Shown here: in pieces, positions 47,535 to 59,419 of the stretch
How the letters are laid out: each line of letters opens with the position of its first letter
Position numbering within the stretch: position 1 is the stretch's first letter
Assembly (NCBI GenBank): GCA_032821775.1
Contig: JAVLRN010000001.1
Span: 3,038,001 to 3,102,000 of the forward strand
Origin: Sanguinoderma infundibulare
Taxonomy: Eukaryota > Basidiomycota > Agaricomycetes > Polyporales > Polyporaceae
Direction of reading: 5' to 3'
Length of the DNA: 64,000 nt
Position numbers and translations under genes: made by a program
The notes under the pieces: model-generated
What the model saw: only the letters and a program-made list of their open reading frames with translations
What the model was told of the DNA's origin: nothing
Databases searched by the model: none

Positions 47535-48110
47535 TTGGAGTGGCCGAAGTTCGGATGCGCTGATGGAGGACATCCGTGCGATGTTTGTGCCACCTTGGGA
47601 CGTCGGGGTTCAGCTTTGCGGGATGGCCGCTTCGGTAGCGAGCATCGATTGCGGGGCACTTCCCCAATCACGCCATAGCGGACAGACCTCGTTCCAGACC
47701 GTGTCTCTCGCTCGCTCGATTTGTACCACGAGCAGGGAAGCGACAGGCGATCGGTCAGCAGGTCTTCTCGTTCGTACATGCATACATTGGCTGCAGCACC
47801 AGTCGCGACGCGTGGTGTGTGAACGAAGAAGGGCTACAAAGGCGTGGACGGTAGTGGATAATCTAATAGCTACGTAGTTGAAAAGAGTCTGCTGTATTTC
47901 TACTTCGCGCTGTTGCTGTACTTGCTTTCAAGTTACCCGTCTCACTCGTTTTTAATCCGTTTCGGCATCGTCGCAATACTCCCGGACCGCACGCATCTGC
48001 TCTCTCTTACACATACACGCACGCATCCCATGTTCTGTTGTCTAATACTGATACAATAACCAAGGCACCGTGATGGGGACGAAGCAGAAAATAGGCAGAT
48101 TGATCGCGTT

Positions 48111-48948
48111 CTAATTCGCAGGTTTCCGAGTCCGATGCACGTCGACTGCAGAGGATATCTCCGGCACGATGGCAGCATGCGTACGGATCGTCTGTGCATC
48201 GTACGACGCAGCTTCGTCGCCGGCAACAAGGCTGGACGTCGGACCATCATCACACTGCGCGCACGGCCCGAGCTGCAGCTGGAGACCATCGACTTGAATT
48301 GATGCCTGGTGGGATTTTGTCGGCGCAATTCCACGATGGGCGAGGTGGACGAACGAGCTCTGTCGACCGACTCGGATGGGTCTCCGATCGTGCCCTGGTC
48401 TCACGGAGACGTCTTGGACGCTTGGCCTTGAGAACGTTGGCTGTTCAGGAAATGTTATTCCGCACATTTCCTATTCGACCCCGAGGCTCGTGAACATATA
48501 CAGACTAAGGCCCCTATAATTCTCTACTCAACGCCCGCTAAGCAGTCGGCTCGAAGGTGGACGCGGAGACGGAGATAGCCGGGATCACGCCGATCCGCCA
48601 TTGGGTCAGCCTACCTCATACTACTTATTAACAAGGCTTGCAACGCTTGGCAAGAGCGCACGGACATCGGGCGGGGACGGCGTAGGAATCGAAGAAGGAT
48701 GGCAAGCTGACAGGGTGGTCTCGATTTCGGCGGTTGTGTCGGTCACGTCGACGACCACGATGTACAGGACGAGGTACGATGCGTGTCCGGGTACGTACGT
48801 CCGGCGATGGATCAGTGGTGAGCGCAAGCAGTCGGAGTGTGCATCCAGCGAGTATTGTCTCCGAGCGGTCCAAGCCTGATTGGGTCATGTGTAATCGAAT
48901 GTATAGGTCAGATTCAGACGGGTTGACGCTCTGTCCCCCTTGTAGCAC
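48111..48948 (-). other. Possible unrecognised minus-strand gene (fragments)
   Basis: The terminal open stretch ends in an acidic, soluble-looking tail (VDGLQLQLGPCAQCDDG, SLVAGDEAASYDAQTIR) with a plausible intron in front (GTGAGA about 48377, CCACCAG about 48309). Farther upstream, 48948-48628 encodes SVNPSESDLYIRLHMTQSG and a hydrophobic run (SYLVLYIVVVDVTDT) appears in another frame. I could not join these into one frame, so this is either a decayed gene or chance. Confidence 0.25.
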
Positions 48949-50320
48949 TCGGTACGCAAACGAAAACTCATGGTGCCCTTGGACGGTACGATGTAAAATA
49001 GCACGCGGAGTACGTAAATGCCGGATGCTGAGCCGTCAACACGACCTCCTTGGCAGCATTGGCACTGGCACGGGTCGCTTCAGTCCGCGGCGAAGGCCCC
49101 AGCGTGCAAGCTTGCGAGCGTGGCGTGATCTCACAAAGTCATTCAGTCTGCAGCCTTCTTTGCACGTTCTATCCCATTCATCAGGTAGGATTTGTCTCTG
49201 AGGCAGGAGTCCGAGGCCCCGCTGGCCTGCTGGATCGGCGGTCGAACGAATCCAGCCACTGGCACATCCGGGGAGCTTGAAGGTCCGCGGGGCTGTGCTG
49301 CCGTTTCTTCCTGACGCTGAGCAGCGCTGAACGTGGTTAATCTAAAATAACACCAGCGCGCTATGACTACAGCAAGTCTCGCATCCCCTCTATACTCACG
49401 TACAGAGAGCCTATCGCGAACAAATTTAGCCTTGACCGGCGGCCCGCCCGAGCCATCGATCAAGGGGGGGAAAAGGCTGGCGGTAGAGCGGACCTAATTC
49501 AGTCACGAAGAAGCCTGCTTTAAATAACCTACGCTTCCAACCGCTTCGCACCCCCGGCTGCGGCGTAGTGCTCCGCATTCAAATTATGCCCTTCCTGACC
49601 GCCCGTTCCAACAATACACACCCACCGTGTGCACGCCTACGCCTGTGCGCAGAAAGCGCGGCAGTGTCACCTGGCGAGGGCACCTGAGTCAGCGCGGATC
49701 CAGGGGGGGCGCACATACGCGTGCCCAATTCGCCAATGCCTCCCGCGAAGAATCGGACTCCGTCGCCTTCCGGGCGTTCCCTACCTCCTCCTTCCCATGT
49801 CCTCAAGCCGCCGGGCGCCAAGCGCTGTGCACCTACTATGGGGCTCAAGCTAAAAACGTCATCGGGACCGTTGCGGTACGCACACGCACGGTCACTGGAC
49901 AATTGAGGGCCCAACGTGCGTCAGAAATCACCGGACAAGCGGCGTCCTACATCACGAGACGCTGAAAAGAAAGAGACCTGACCTTCCGCATCGTTCTGAT
50001 CGAGGAAGTCCAGCACGTTTTGAGTTGCACAGGCTCCCCTGGTCATTAATCGGACAGATCAAGGATGTCGGGGGCCGTCGACGCGGTAAGTTCGCTCATT
50101 GGCACCGGGCTGTAAGCGTACTTAAACTTCGGCATAGAAATTGTCTCCTACCCACCGGTTCCATAAGCACTCGCACCCCACCGGATCGCGACGATGGCGG
50201 CCACGGTGTCAGTGTGGACGGTCCTGAGACCTGATACAAACAAGTTGCACCGATGTGAATCTAGAACCTTCGCAGAGCAGTGCAACGATGAGGGCGGGTC
50301 GATGATGATGGCGGCTCAAC

Positions 50321-50373
50321 ATGATGACCATGGCGACGGCGACTCACCATGATGACCATTGCGGCGACTCACT
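50321..50373. repeat. Imperfect tandem repeat, two copies
   Basis: Copy 1 (50321-50348) reads atgatgaccatggcgacggc then gactcacc. Copy 2 (50349-50373) repeats it with a 3-bp gap and one substitution. It lies in noncoding DNA. Confidence 0.7.
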
Positions 50374-51294
50374 GGTGAAAAGACAGCGGACATCTCAAGT
50401 TGCTCCACCACCATGCGGTGGCAGTGACCGTGACCAGTAAGTACACCCGGTCTAGCCCGAATACTGCGGGATGTCTGTCTTTTCTAGATCTGGACGTGGT
50501 GGTTTGCAACCCCGATCCTGGGCACGTACCGGACGCTTGACCTCCTACGCGGCTAGCCATGCCGGCATTCGCGAGAACGGCCATCTTCTCCAACACGACA
50601 TGGGCACGGTGTTATTTCTCAGCCGAAACAAGTCGAGAAGCAACCCTGGTATTTTGATCACGTGGTTCTTCTGTCGACAAAAGTCTTGCAAGATGCGACG
50701 ATCAGTGCCAACGCCGCCCCTGTATTGCATTTTCGCCAATGCGAAATCGCGTCATGTCTGCCGTGCAAGGTCATGCGCTTCTCGTTCACGGCAAAGTCAA
50801 TAGGTTGAACGCCAAGATCACACCCGAGAAGAACGAAGTCCTGACGCCAAGTGTGTGCAGTTGTGCGCCTGTGCGAGGCGTACGCGGAGTTAGCAAGTGC
50901 AAAGCTCACGCCCAGAATAAAAGGGTACGTACAGTCGTCACGATGTCGACAGAAGCCATGCGGCTCAAATTCGTTATGGCATTCAAACATGGCGAATCTG
51001 CCGGACGTCCGACAGTCATATGGCAGACAAGAGTTCGTCAGGATTACAAAGTCTATGCAATACACTGTGTCATGATTGGCGACGGAGAGTGAACGGGTGG
51101 TGGTAAAGCTAACGAGACTGATGGAACGTGGAAGGTAGGATAAAACATGAACGTGACGCGATTACGGAGGAAAGCCGATGGATAGCAGTTGGACGAGTCG
51201 TTGCGCGAAGAATGTTTCCGATTGCTTCCGAATCCCATCACCGTCAGCGACTGCTCGTCCCGACTGATCAACCGTTCCACTCACTTGCGACCTC

Positions 51295-53091
51295 TCACAT
51301 AGTTGTCTTCTCCACATCTACTCTGATCCCGCTGACCGGGCTCCCTAGGGCGACGCCGCCGGTATATATCGCCGCCTCAAGGTCCCCTTTCTGGTACTGA
51401 AGATTGTCCATCTCCAACCCACTCGATGTGCCCAGCACGTCTCCAGGAATGCTCCCAATCGTGCTCAGCACGACGCCCTGGGTACGTACAATCGCCTTTG
51501 AGCCTGCGCGCCCCTGCATTCCGAAGCCAAAACCCAAACCAGAGAACGGTGAGCCCGGGCTTGACTTTGACGAGGTAGGGCCAGCCGTGAAGGCGATGGT
51601 GCCCGTTGATTGGGTGACGGTCTCAGACCCTCGCTCACGAAGGTCGAGGATCAGTCGACAGGCGAGTACAGGCGACAACATGACACTGAGCGGGATGCAG
51701 ATCGCGGAGATCGCCTGGCGGGGTCTAAGTAGCCGCTAGTCAGGGTTGCAAACAAAAAATTGACACAGCCAAAAACAACTCACTGAAGGTAGAAGATACC
51801 GTTGACGAGGTTCGCGATGGAAATGAGGATGTAGTAGAAAACACCTGCGGTGCATCAAGGTCAGTGTCGGCGGTCGTCGGGTACCGGGCAGTCATTACCT
51901 TCACGAAGGAATGTTTGAATTAGTCGACTGCTTGGACCACCATTGCGCCGGCGGATAGTGATGGCCTTGCAGACCGTCATGAACGTGACCATCGTATCGT
52001 ACAGTAGCGGTGCGATCTAGAGAGGGATGAAAAGTCAAGGTAGGCCAAAAGAAAAAGTACTGATAAGCCGTACAAAGAATCCTGCGGGCATCGTATCTAT
52101 CAGCACTGGTTGAGGCCTCTCTGAGGGTTTACTTACCGAGGAGGTGCGCTGAATGAGGCTTCCCAATGGGGAGACAAGGTCCGGAGCCATCCGGACCCTA
52201 AAGGTCTATATGAATATACGATATCGCAGAGGACGACTGCCGATAACTTACGGCAATGAAGGGAAGGACTGTGGCCGAGTATGTAAGGTTTGACGACTTG
52301 GAAGATAGACAAGAATACTCACGTTCCATCTGCGACGTTGCGACGTACAGCTGGTAGGCGACAACACCGGCCAGAGCAGAGACGAGGAGGGCGAGGATGT
52401 AGATGTTGCGATTAAAGAAGGCGTAGGTTCTGATCAAGAGGATGCACTCGGCGGCAACTTGATTCCACATCGCCAGGATGACAGGGATCTGGGTAGCGGT
52501 GGTCAAGACTCGACTTGAGCAGTGCGCGCAAGTTTTGGCACAAACCCTAAAGATCCGCTGGCACATGTCCCAGGAGTGGTTGGCGGCGAAGCAAAACAGC
52601 AAGTACGGGACGACAGAGAGCACCCAGTACCTGGAAATACATGTCGAATCAACCACTGAAACAGGTCGAAGGAGAGACAGTGGAAAGGCTCACCGACAGA
52701 ACAGGTAGGCCACCTTGACAGGCGTCCAGCTCGTTTTCCATATCTGGGGCAGAGTCAGAAACGCATTCAAGGTTTGTGAAGCGGCAACACGTACAAAGCG
52801 CCACTCGCGTTGGAGACCGAAGAACCAGTCCCAGACGACGATGGCATCTACGCAAACGTCAAGACGACTCCAAGATCGACAGCGTCAGAGCCACGTACAC
52901 ATCGCTATCGAGGGCGGTGTGAGCGCTGCATCCAACCGCAAACAGAGGTTAGGACTCACCACAAAAGTGAACTTGAGTGCTTGATTGCGCGGAGGGCGGT
53001 GTGAGATGGGGGCACAGCCAAAAGTTAAACAGTGATACACGGATACGTACACGAAGATGAAGTAGAGCTGGGTCTCCGATGAGTCCGCCAT
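51295..53091 (-). CDS. Fungal multi-span membrane protein (DUF6533/6534-like receptor family)
   Basis: 12 exons: 53091-53051, 52979-52960, 52847-52795, 52743-52694, 52630-52546, 52488-52323, 52268-52252, 52197-52137, 52081-52074, 52016-51899, 51844-51784, 51724-51295 (369 aa). The N-terminal block DAIVVWDWFFGLQREWRFIW and the chain of hydrophobic spans (YWVLSVVPYLLFCFAANH; ILAMWNQVAAECILLIRTYA; YILALLVSALAGVVAYQLYV; HLLGFFIAPLLYDTMVTFMT; FYYILISIANLVNGIFYLQ; ICIPLSVMLSPVLACRLI) match the large basidiomycete family of putative seven-span proteins. The tail is Gly/Ser-rich and polar. Exons of 20, 17 and 8 nt are needed to keep these blocks in frame. Ligand and function are unknown. Confidence 0.8.
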
Positions 53092-53960
53092 CTCGATTGG
53101 GTTATGAGGCGTGGTCGAGCGCGGCGGGTTGGTCTAGACGTCGCCCGCGTGTCGGGGACGGGGCGTCGGAGGACGGAGGGAGGGGGCGAGAGAAGAGAGA
53201 GAACGGGGACGAGGCGGGGCAGCCGAGGGAAGAATGGGGGGAGGATATACTCGCCCTGAGGCCCCCGCTGCAGGCCCTCGCTCGCAGACGCAACTCGCAC
53301 ACCGATCTAAGAAAAATCGAAGCCGCCGCCGCTGATGCCTTCCGGCGTCCGCATCGGGAGTCCTGTTGCCCAAAACGCGCAGAGGGCTCCCTAAAACGAG
53401 CAGGCGGAGCTGCAGTCGTTCCCCATCGGGCAGAATGCCCGGCTCGCCACTCCCTCGCCTGTCACCGACTACGTCGCCCGAGGCTGCGAACTCGCTCGCC
53501 CTCCGCGGCGATTCCCCGCTCTACCGTCCTGCACCCGCTGTAGGGAACCACCCTGTCTGCGAGCGTGTAGGCGGACATGCACGAGCCCCAGTGCGCGGTA
53601 TGCACGGACGGCACGCGTCCCTGCTCCCAGCGGCCGTGCGACCGCGTCGCAGCCACGTCCGCCGCCTTTAGCATGCTCCTCTCCGCTTTCGGCACAGAAG
53701 CTGCCCCTCCAACGTCCGGCGGTCCTGATCTCGTCGGGATCACATCGAGAGCACATGTGCGCGTTGCAGCCGAGCCCTTTCCGACCCTCTGCGCGCACCT
53801 GAAACATTGTCACCGTACTTCTCTCCACGTCCCCTCTTCGTCGACTCACAGATCGCGGAATGCAAATTTGAGCACTTGTTCGGTTCGACGACCGCCACGT
53901 TCCCTATGGCCCAACATAAGTTACTCTCGTCCCTCGTCCGTGCACATGTCGGCGTCCTAT
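53092..53960. other. Intergenic region
   Basis: About 870 bp between two minus-strand genes. It holds the ALG9 3' UTR and the promoter of the multi-span gene. Several ORFs here are GC-driven and domain-less. Confidence 0.4.
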
Positions 53961-56613
53961 CTACGCCCGGAGAACGGTGTGAGCTCGCTCCTTGTTCGCG
54001 ACGTTCGCTCGATGCCTCAGCAGGCAGAACTCCCCGTACTCGTTCTGCGCCTGCCACAGCTCCCCCGGGAACCACAGCGTGCGCGTCAGCAGCGGCGAGT
54101 GCCGCGCGTCCAGGAACGCCTGGCACGCTACCCGCGCCCACGTCCCCTCGTCCACGACGTACCGCGGCTCGTGCCGGCCAGAGTGCGGGTGCGTCGGGAA
54201 GTCCAGGTCGAGCAGGTAATCGCATGCGTCCACGTCGACCTGCAAACCAGAAAAAAGAAGAGGGAGGCAAGAAAGATAAGCGACAGCGAATCACGCACGC
54301 GAACGAATGCGACGCGTGAAATGGACGATCGTGCCCATGCCCGATGTGTGGTGGTCGTGGTCGTGAAGAGATAGATGGAGATGGAGAACAGCAGGAAATA
54401 AAGGGGGCAAAGAACAAACAGATGCTGTCAGCGACGCTTCGCATCCTCCGACCAAACCGGCACCCACATAGAACTGCGCTGCTTCCCTATTCAGATCGTT
54501 CAAGTGCTCCGCCACCACCTGCGTCCCCGCCTGCCGAGCCAGCAAACCCCCGCCCCGCCCCGTCTCCGCAAAGTGGCCCGGCAGCATCCCGTCGAACGCG
54601 CTCTTGACCCAGTCCACGCGCACCCCGTCGGGCACGACGAAATGGCCAGGGAAACGGTGCCACTCCTTGCCCACGCATAACCGCAGGCCGAACGGCTCCA
54701 GTAGCGACAAGTCGATCCGCAGCTGCTCCGACTCGGATTTTTTGCCCCGTGTTATCGGCTCAACGTGTGGCGGCAGCTCGACGTGCCCCGTCGCGTTCAG
54801 CAAACGGGGGACCTCCGCGGCCTCCAGGGCGTACGTCACCGACATGGGCGCGTGATAGTACTTCCAGAGCGCCATGATTCGTGCGAGCGAGAGCACGCTC
54901 GAGGTGACGACCACCGAGAGCGTGAATTGGCTGAAAAGCGTAGAACGCGAAGCCTGCGAAGCGCATAGGGTTCAATATATGCACGTTAATGTTCGAGCGA
55001 GCTTAGGTAGAGTGCTCACCCGGTATGGAGAGTTGGTCGCCGCGATGAACGCGGTCTCGAGCCAACCGCGTACGAGGTAGACGGTGACGGCGGCGTTGAA
55101 GCAGATGAGAGGGTAAATCGGGTACATGAACCGCTCCTCTTTGTGCTTCTGCGCCGTCATGATCGCGGCCCATAGGTACACCGGAGCGAGCCTGACGGCA
55201 AGCAGAACGTACGGGGAAGTCTGATTGACGAACAGATGCCGCTCACCCAGACGCTTGTTGTCGAACCGGTAAGTTACCAGCAACGCGGGAAGCGCCACCA
55301 GGGCGAACGGGACCAATACGTTGAAGTTCAGGAGCAGATTCGCGAGGTAGAAATGGACCGGCTCTGTGCCGTAGAGCTCGGGGCCACGTTGCGAGTCTGG
55401 GAAGACGTTGTACTTGACGATGTTCCACGGCACCACGGCGAGCTTACTGTAGAAGAGGGTGTCTATGGCGACGACTGGCACCTACCGGAGATTATGTCTG
55501 CACGAAGGAGCCAAGGAAAATTCGGGAATGCAGGACGTACGAGTAGCAGGGCTGCCACTGCGCCGGAGGTGAACAGCCGCTTCCATCTTGCTAGAAGCCA
55601 GGAGGCGCGAGTTTCAGCTGTCACCTTGTCCGCGCCGGTCAGGAAGAGCTCCTCGAATACGAATGGAATCGTGACTGCAATGGAGAACGGCCAGCCAAGA
55701 ATTGCACCGGTTGCGAAGCAGAGAGTGGCAAAGAGCGCGCGGCGCATGTCTTGATTGCTTGGCCTCCGGAGTGCATATGCAAAGCCTAGAGTATTTGCGT
55801 ACATGGCAAATGAGGAAGGCAGGAAAGCTAAGGAGACATACTGAGCCAAAACATGGTTGAATCGACGGGGAGGGACGTACAAGTAGACGCGATCCACATT
55901 CCAGCGTTGAAGAGGAGCATGAAGAATACATAGCGGCCTACGCGATAGTTGACGTGGTCGACCACAGCGCGGTAAAACGTAACCTCGCAAAGGGAGGAGA
56001 CTATGGCGAGGAAGAGGCGGACGGCGAAGAAGGCAGGGCGCTGAATTGGCACGAGGATGAGCATCTGGATTTGAGGTGCTTGAAGATGACAAAGACGAAC
56101 CTTGTCGGGGCCCACGAATACCGCGGACAATTGGACGGGTAGATAGTGTAGAAGGATATATGCCCAACTTCTGATCGAGTATGCGGGGGACGTCTCCCAT
56201 GTCTGGAAGCCGTATCCTTTCCACAAGTAGTGCAAAGGTTCCCAGAAATTGTAGACTGTGAAACATCGAACGAGTGTGTAGAGCGGGAAGGATGCTATTG
56301 AATGGTAGGAGACTGACCTTCGTCACAGTCCTGAATACCACTGTACATGGCGCCGGCTACTCGGATGAGGAGCAAGATGCGCAAGGAGGCCGACCAACTG
56401 GGACACCATGGCGCGCGTTGTGCCCTACACCCCCCGACGTTCGTAACTGTCTCATCTGAGGAGCTGTGAAAAAACGCACCTTCGTAACTGGTCCTGCAGT
56501 AGACCTCCGTGGCGGTTCTTGGGTTTTAGGGAAGGCGACGGAGCGGCCTTGTTCGTGGGTTTCCTAAAGCTGAGAGTTTGGACGTTTGGATTCAGCTGAA
56601 CGCCAGTAGACAT
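53961..56613 (-). CDS. ALG9: ALG9 alpha-1,2-mannosyltransferase (N-glycan assembly)
   Basis: Exons: 56613-56480, 56424-56318, 56255-56101, 56040-55881, 55827-55541, 55481-55020, 54953-54468, 54239-53961 (689 aa). Family hallmarks are CDEVYNFWEPLHYLWKGYGFQTWE followed by SPAYSIRSWAYILLHYLP (GT22 lumenal loop with DE/WEP), FLPSSFAMYANTLGFAYAL, GTEPVHFYLANLLLNFN, HKEERFMYPIYPLI and the C-terminal DEGTWARVACQAFLDARHSP. Many membrane spans fit an ER polytopic enzyme. Alg9 adds the seventh and ninth mannose to the dolichol-linked oligosaccharide. The 5' acceptor before exon 7 was chosen to keep ASRSTLFSQFTLSVV in frame; the last intron (228 nt) is long for this genome. Confidence 0.94.
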
Positions 56614-57118
56614 GGTGGACTATGGACTGCCGTTAGAGCGAGGCGTGAAGCAGGCTCATGGAGGGAGTGTGTTGGCGCGCGCGCGAGAAGGGCCAAGGCT
56701 GTCAGTCGCGCGTGCAGTGCCACGTGGTGACGTCGTCGTGACCGCGACACATCCGCGACACCCGTCCGCGGACGCGTTTGTCGCGCCCACCACGTCTTGA
56801 GCTTGAATCTCGCCCTTGCAGCCATCATTCCACTGTGCAGCCATGCGTGACCTCAGCTGTGGGTTCACTCCCGGTGACGAAGGCGCGTACGGGGAAGGTG
56901 GAGCACAGTGAGGGGCGCCGTTACTCGGTTCGAGGGAGGTCGGAAGGGGAGTCTGCCGGTTCTCTTCTCCCGTCCCAACTGCCCCATCGCTCTCGATGCA
57001 GGCCATCCACGTCCATTTCGTACTCCAGGCTTACGCTCGTACCTCACCTTGTTGAGTTCTTGCACTCTGCTTCTTTCACCTTCTCTCTTACAGCCTTGTC
57101 ATAACTTCAACTCCTCCG
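56614..57118. promoter_or_regulatory. Divergent promoter region ALG9 / hypothetical gene
   Basis: About 505 bp between divergent starts. The part next to the right-hand gene is CT-rich (57040-57110), as common in fungal leaders. No TATA box was found. Confidence 0.45.
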
Positions 57119-59419
57119 ATGGACGCCGAGCACCCGCCCTTACGACGCCCCCAAAACTGGACCGCTCTGCAAGCTCTAGAATGCCTCAATCCACCTAGCC
57201 CATCTCCCTCGGCTAGCTTCGGTGCTCTTGCGTCGCTCGCCAGCTCTGGCGAGATACCCATCTTCCTTCATGCGAGCTGCGAAGACAAGTCTCGCCCGCC
57301 TTCCACCGTTCTGCACAAACACAGGTCCATGAACTTTCTCAAACCCAGCTCCAGCATGGCTACCTTCCACTCCACCAACACCTTTGGTCAACCTAGCGCC
57401 GTCAAGTCTCGCCTCCCGAACCTTGATGCCCTCAGTCCCGACGATGCTAGTGAACAGACGGTACGCCAACGGTCCAACCGCTCTTCCGACGCCAGCTTTC
57501 TCTCTGCAAAGTTCACTCGAAGCCCCAGCTACTGGAACAACCGCTTTTCTGCCGTCTCCGAATCCGACACGTCTCTTGGTATCTCGAGCTTTCTGGACAC
57601 CGACATCAACGAACCTGGCTCTCCATCTGGATCTGACCCTGGGTTTCCCCGAGCCTCACCCAGCGTACCCTTCTCTATCTCTGGCTCAGAATCCATTGTC
57701 ATCTGCCCAGAACCTCCATACCCATCACAAACAACTTTCCACGCCTTCAAGTTTCCCTTGTCACCCAACGCCCAGTCCCCTCGACTGGCACAGACTCCGT
57801 CCAAGTCCTGGTCAACGATACCCTCCTCTCTCCTCCGTCCCACACTCTCGCCCTCTTCGTCTTCTGCCAGCACCGCCGTATCCGACGACTTCAACTCAGC
57901 GCCTTCCATCCGCTTCCGTTCCTCTCTCCTCCGAGGCACCTTCACATCATCCAGGTCCTCTCTCCGCTCCGACCAAGCAGACGGCGGGGGAAGAGTCACC
58001 CGTAGCCCTTCTCCTTCTCCTCTTAGTGGTCGCCAACCTGATTCTGAACCAGTCTCTCCTACCTCTCCCCGTTTTGTTGTATTCTCTTCGTCGACTGTCG
58101 CCGACACTCGTACCATAAGTTCTGGTTCTCCCTCTGGTTCTAGCTCCAACGTCACACGCATACATAGGCATATTGCAGTCTCCGTCGATCTTCCAGACGT
58201 CCTCAGCTGGCTCCGCGACATCTGTTTTGAACTATGGATCGACCAAGAGGGTTTCCGGCGCATACGGCCCAAGTTCCGCCTCGTTGGATACACTCCTCCC
58301 TCCCCGTTCCCCGATATGTCGTGCGACAACGAGCTCACGCACGGCGTCGCCCTCTTCCGTCCCGTGCGCCGCGAAACCTCCATCTACCACCACAGCATCC
58401 TCGACACGCTTCCTGTCCTTCGCCGGCTCACGCTCGCAGATCGGGAAGACAAGGACTACATATCCCGCCAGGCTAACCTTGCCATCAAGAGAAACGGCGT
58501 GTACGTCGTGACCGGAACCGAAACGTTTGAAGATCATCCCCCAGCTAGTCCCGGCAGCGGTCTGTCGCAGGTCGCGAACAACTTCCTGCATCTCGGCCCC
58601 GATCACCCAGAACCGCCTAAATTGCGATGGCGGTTCGAGTACATGGTCGAAGACAGGCGGGGCGACTCCGGACGAATCATGGCGGGCGAGAAGGTCCTCA
58701 CCCCGCTCAGCTTCTCCTGCTCCCCGGGGCTCCTCCACCCCTCGCACGGCAAGCGCATCCGTCTCGTGCACGTGCTCATGAAGAACATGAGCCCCAAGCT
58801 CTCCGCCGAGAAGCTCACGACGACGCTCATGCCTCACGCGGAGACGCAGAGGCCTGTCGGGTTCTTCGGCTCTGAGATCATCCGCGAAGCTTTGGGCGGC
58901 GGAGAGCTGCCCTGGTCGCCTCCCGTCGCACGCGCAAAGGACATCATCCGCACGCTGTCCGGCCATCGTCGCACACGCTCTTCCTCGGAGCCGGCGAGCG
59001 GCCCCCGGAACCTAGCCCTGCAAGGGTCGGACCGTGCTGGAACGGCACGAGCTGCGTCCTCTCTTTCCGCCGCCGTCCGTCAGAGGATGACGCGCGCACC
59101 CAGTCCCGCCCTACGAGCGGACCGCCGGGATACGGTTTCCCTCCCGGCTTCACCGACACAGTACGGCACCATCGCTTCCGCCAAAGCGTCGCCGGGCGGG
59201 ACGCCGGGGAGGCCGTCGAGGCAGATCCTGACCCGCGAGGAGCTAGCGTCAATCCTGTCGTCCTTCCCAACCCCAGCGGGAGGCGGCGACGCGGGCGCGG
59301 ACGCGAACGCGACGCTGACGGCGAACGTCCGTGCGCTGAGCCCTCCCAGCTACTACCGCCACCGGCGTGCACAGTCCGATCTTGGACGGGCGGACGAGCT
59401 CGGCATAGTCGTGTCTTGA
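57119..59419 (+). CDS. Intronless hypothetical protein (766 aa)
   Basis: One long exon, unusual here. The first ~330 residues are Ser/Pro-rich and low in order (SLRSDQADGGGRVTRSPSPS). A folded-looking central region of about 300 residues follows: HIAVSVDLPDVLSWLRDICFELW, ELTHGVALFRPVRRE, NLAIKRNGVYVVTGTETF, LRWRFEYMVEDRRGDSGRIM, GEKVLTPLSFSCSPGLLHP and IRLVHVLMKNMSPKLSAEKL. The C-terminal part is again Ser/Arg-rich. Beta-rich segments and a conserved-looking core suggest a basidiomycete family; I do not recognise it. There is no signal peptide and no membrane span. Confidence 0.75.
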   Translation: MDAEHPPLRRPQNWTALQALECLNPPSPSPSASFGALASLASSGEIPIFLHASCEDKSRPPSTVLHKHRSMNFLKPSSSMATFHSTNTFGQPSAVKSRLPNLDALSPDDASEQTVRQRSNRSSDASFLSAKFTRSPSYWNNRFSAVSESDTSLGISSFLDTDINEPGSPSGSDPGFPRASPSVPFSISGSESIVICPEPPYPSQTTFHAFKFPLSPNAQSPRLAQTPSKSWSTIPSSLLRPTLSPSSSSASTAVSDDFNSAPSIRFRSSLLRGTFTSSRSSLRSDQADGGGRVTRSPSPSPLSGRQPDSEPVSPTSPRFVVFSSSTVADTRTISSGSPSGSSSNVTRIHRHIAVSVDLPDVLSWLRDICFELWIDQEGFRRIRPKFRLVGYTPPSPFPDMSCDNELTHGVALFRPVRRETSIYHHSILDTLPVLRRLTLADREDKDYISRQANLAIKRNGVYVVTGTETFEDHPPASPGSGLSQVANNFLHLGPDHPEPPKLRWRFEYMVEDRRGDSGRIMAGEKVLTPLSFSCSPGLLHPSHGKRIRLVHVLMKNMSPKLSAEKLTTTLMPHAETQRPVGFFGSEIIREALGGGELPWSPPVARAKDIIRTLSGHRRTRSSSEPASGPRNLALQGSDRAGTARAASSLSAAVRQRMTRAPSPALRADRRDTVSLPASPTQYGTIASAKASPGGTPGRPSRQILTREELASILSSFPTPAGGGDAGADANATLTANVRALSPPSYYRHRRAQSDLGRADELGIVVS

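Larger units (their letters stand above)
47535..51294. other. 3.7-kb gene-poor stretch
   Basis: No complete gene could be assembled. Minus-strand open stretches at 48111-48467 and 48628-48948 look more protein-like than background and may be exons of an unrecognised gene. An imperfect tandem repeat lies at 50321-50373. No transposon ends or polymerase motifs were seen. Confidence 0.4.

Noticed and set aside
49143..49463. 106-codon minus-strand ORF
   Set aside because: Moderately protein-like composition but no domain, no compatible splice partners and no TATA context.
57529..58966. Two long minus-strand ORFs opposite the intronless gene
   Set aside because: Arg/Glu-rich antisense frames without splice logic or motifs; the plus frame is longer and has a structured core.
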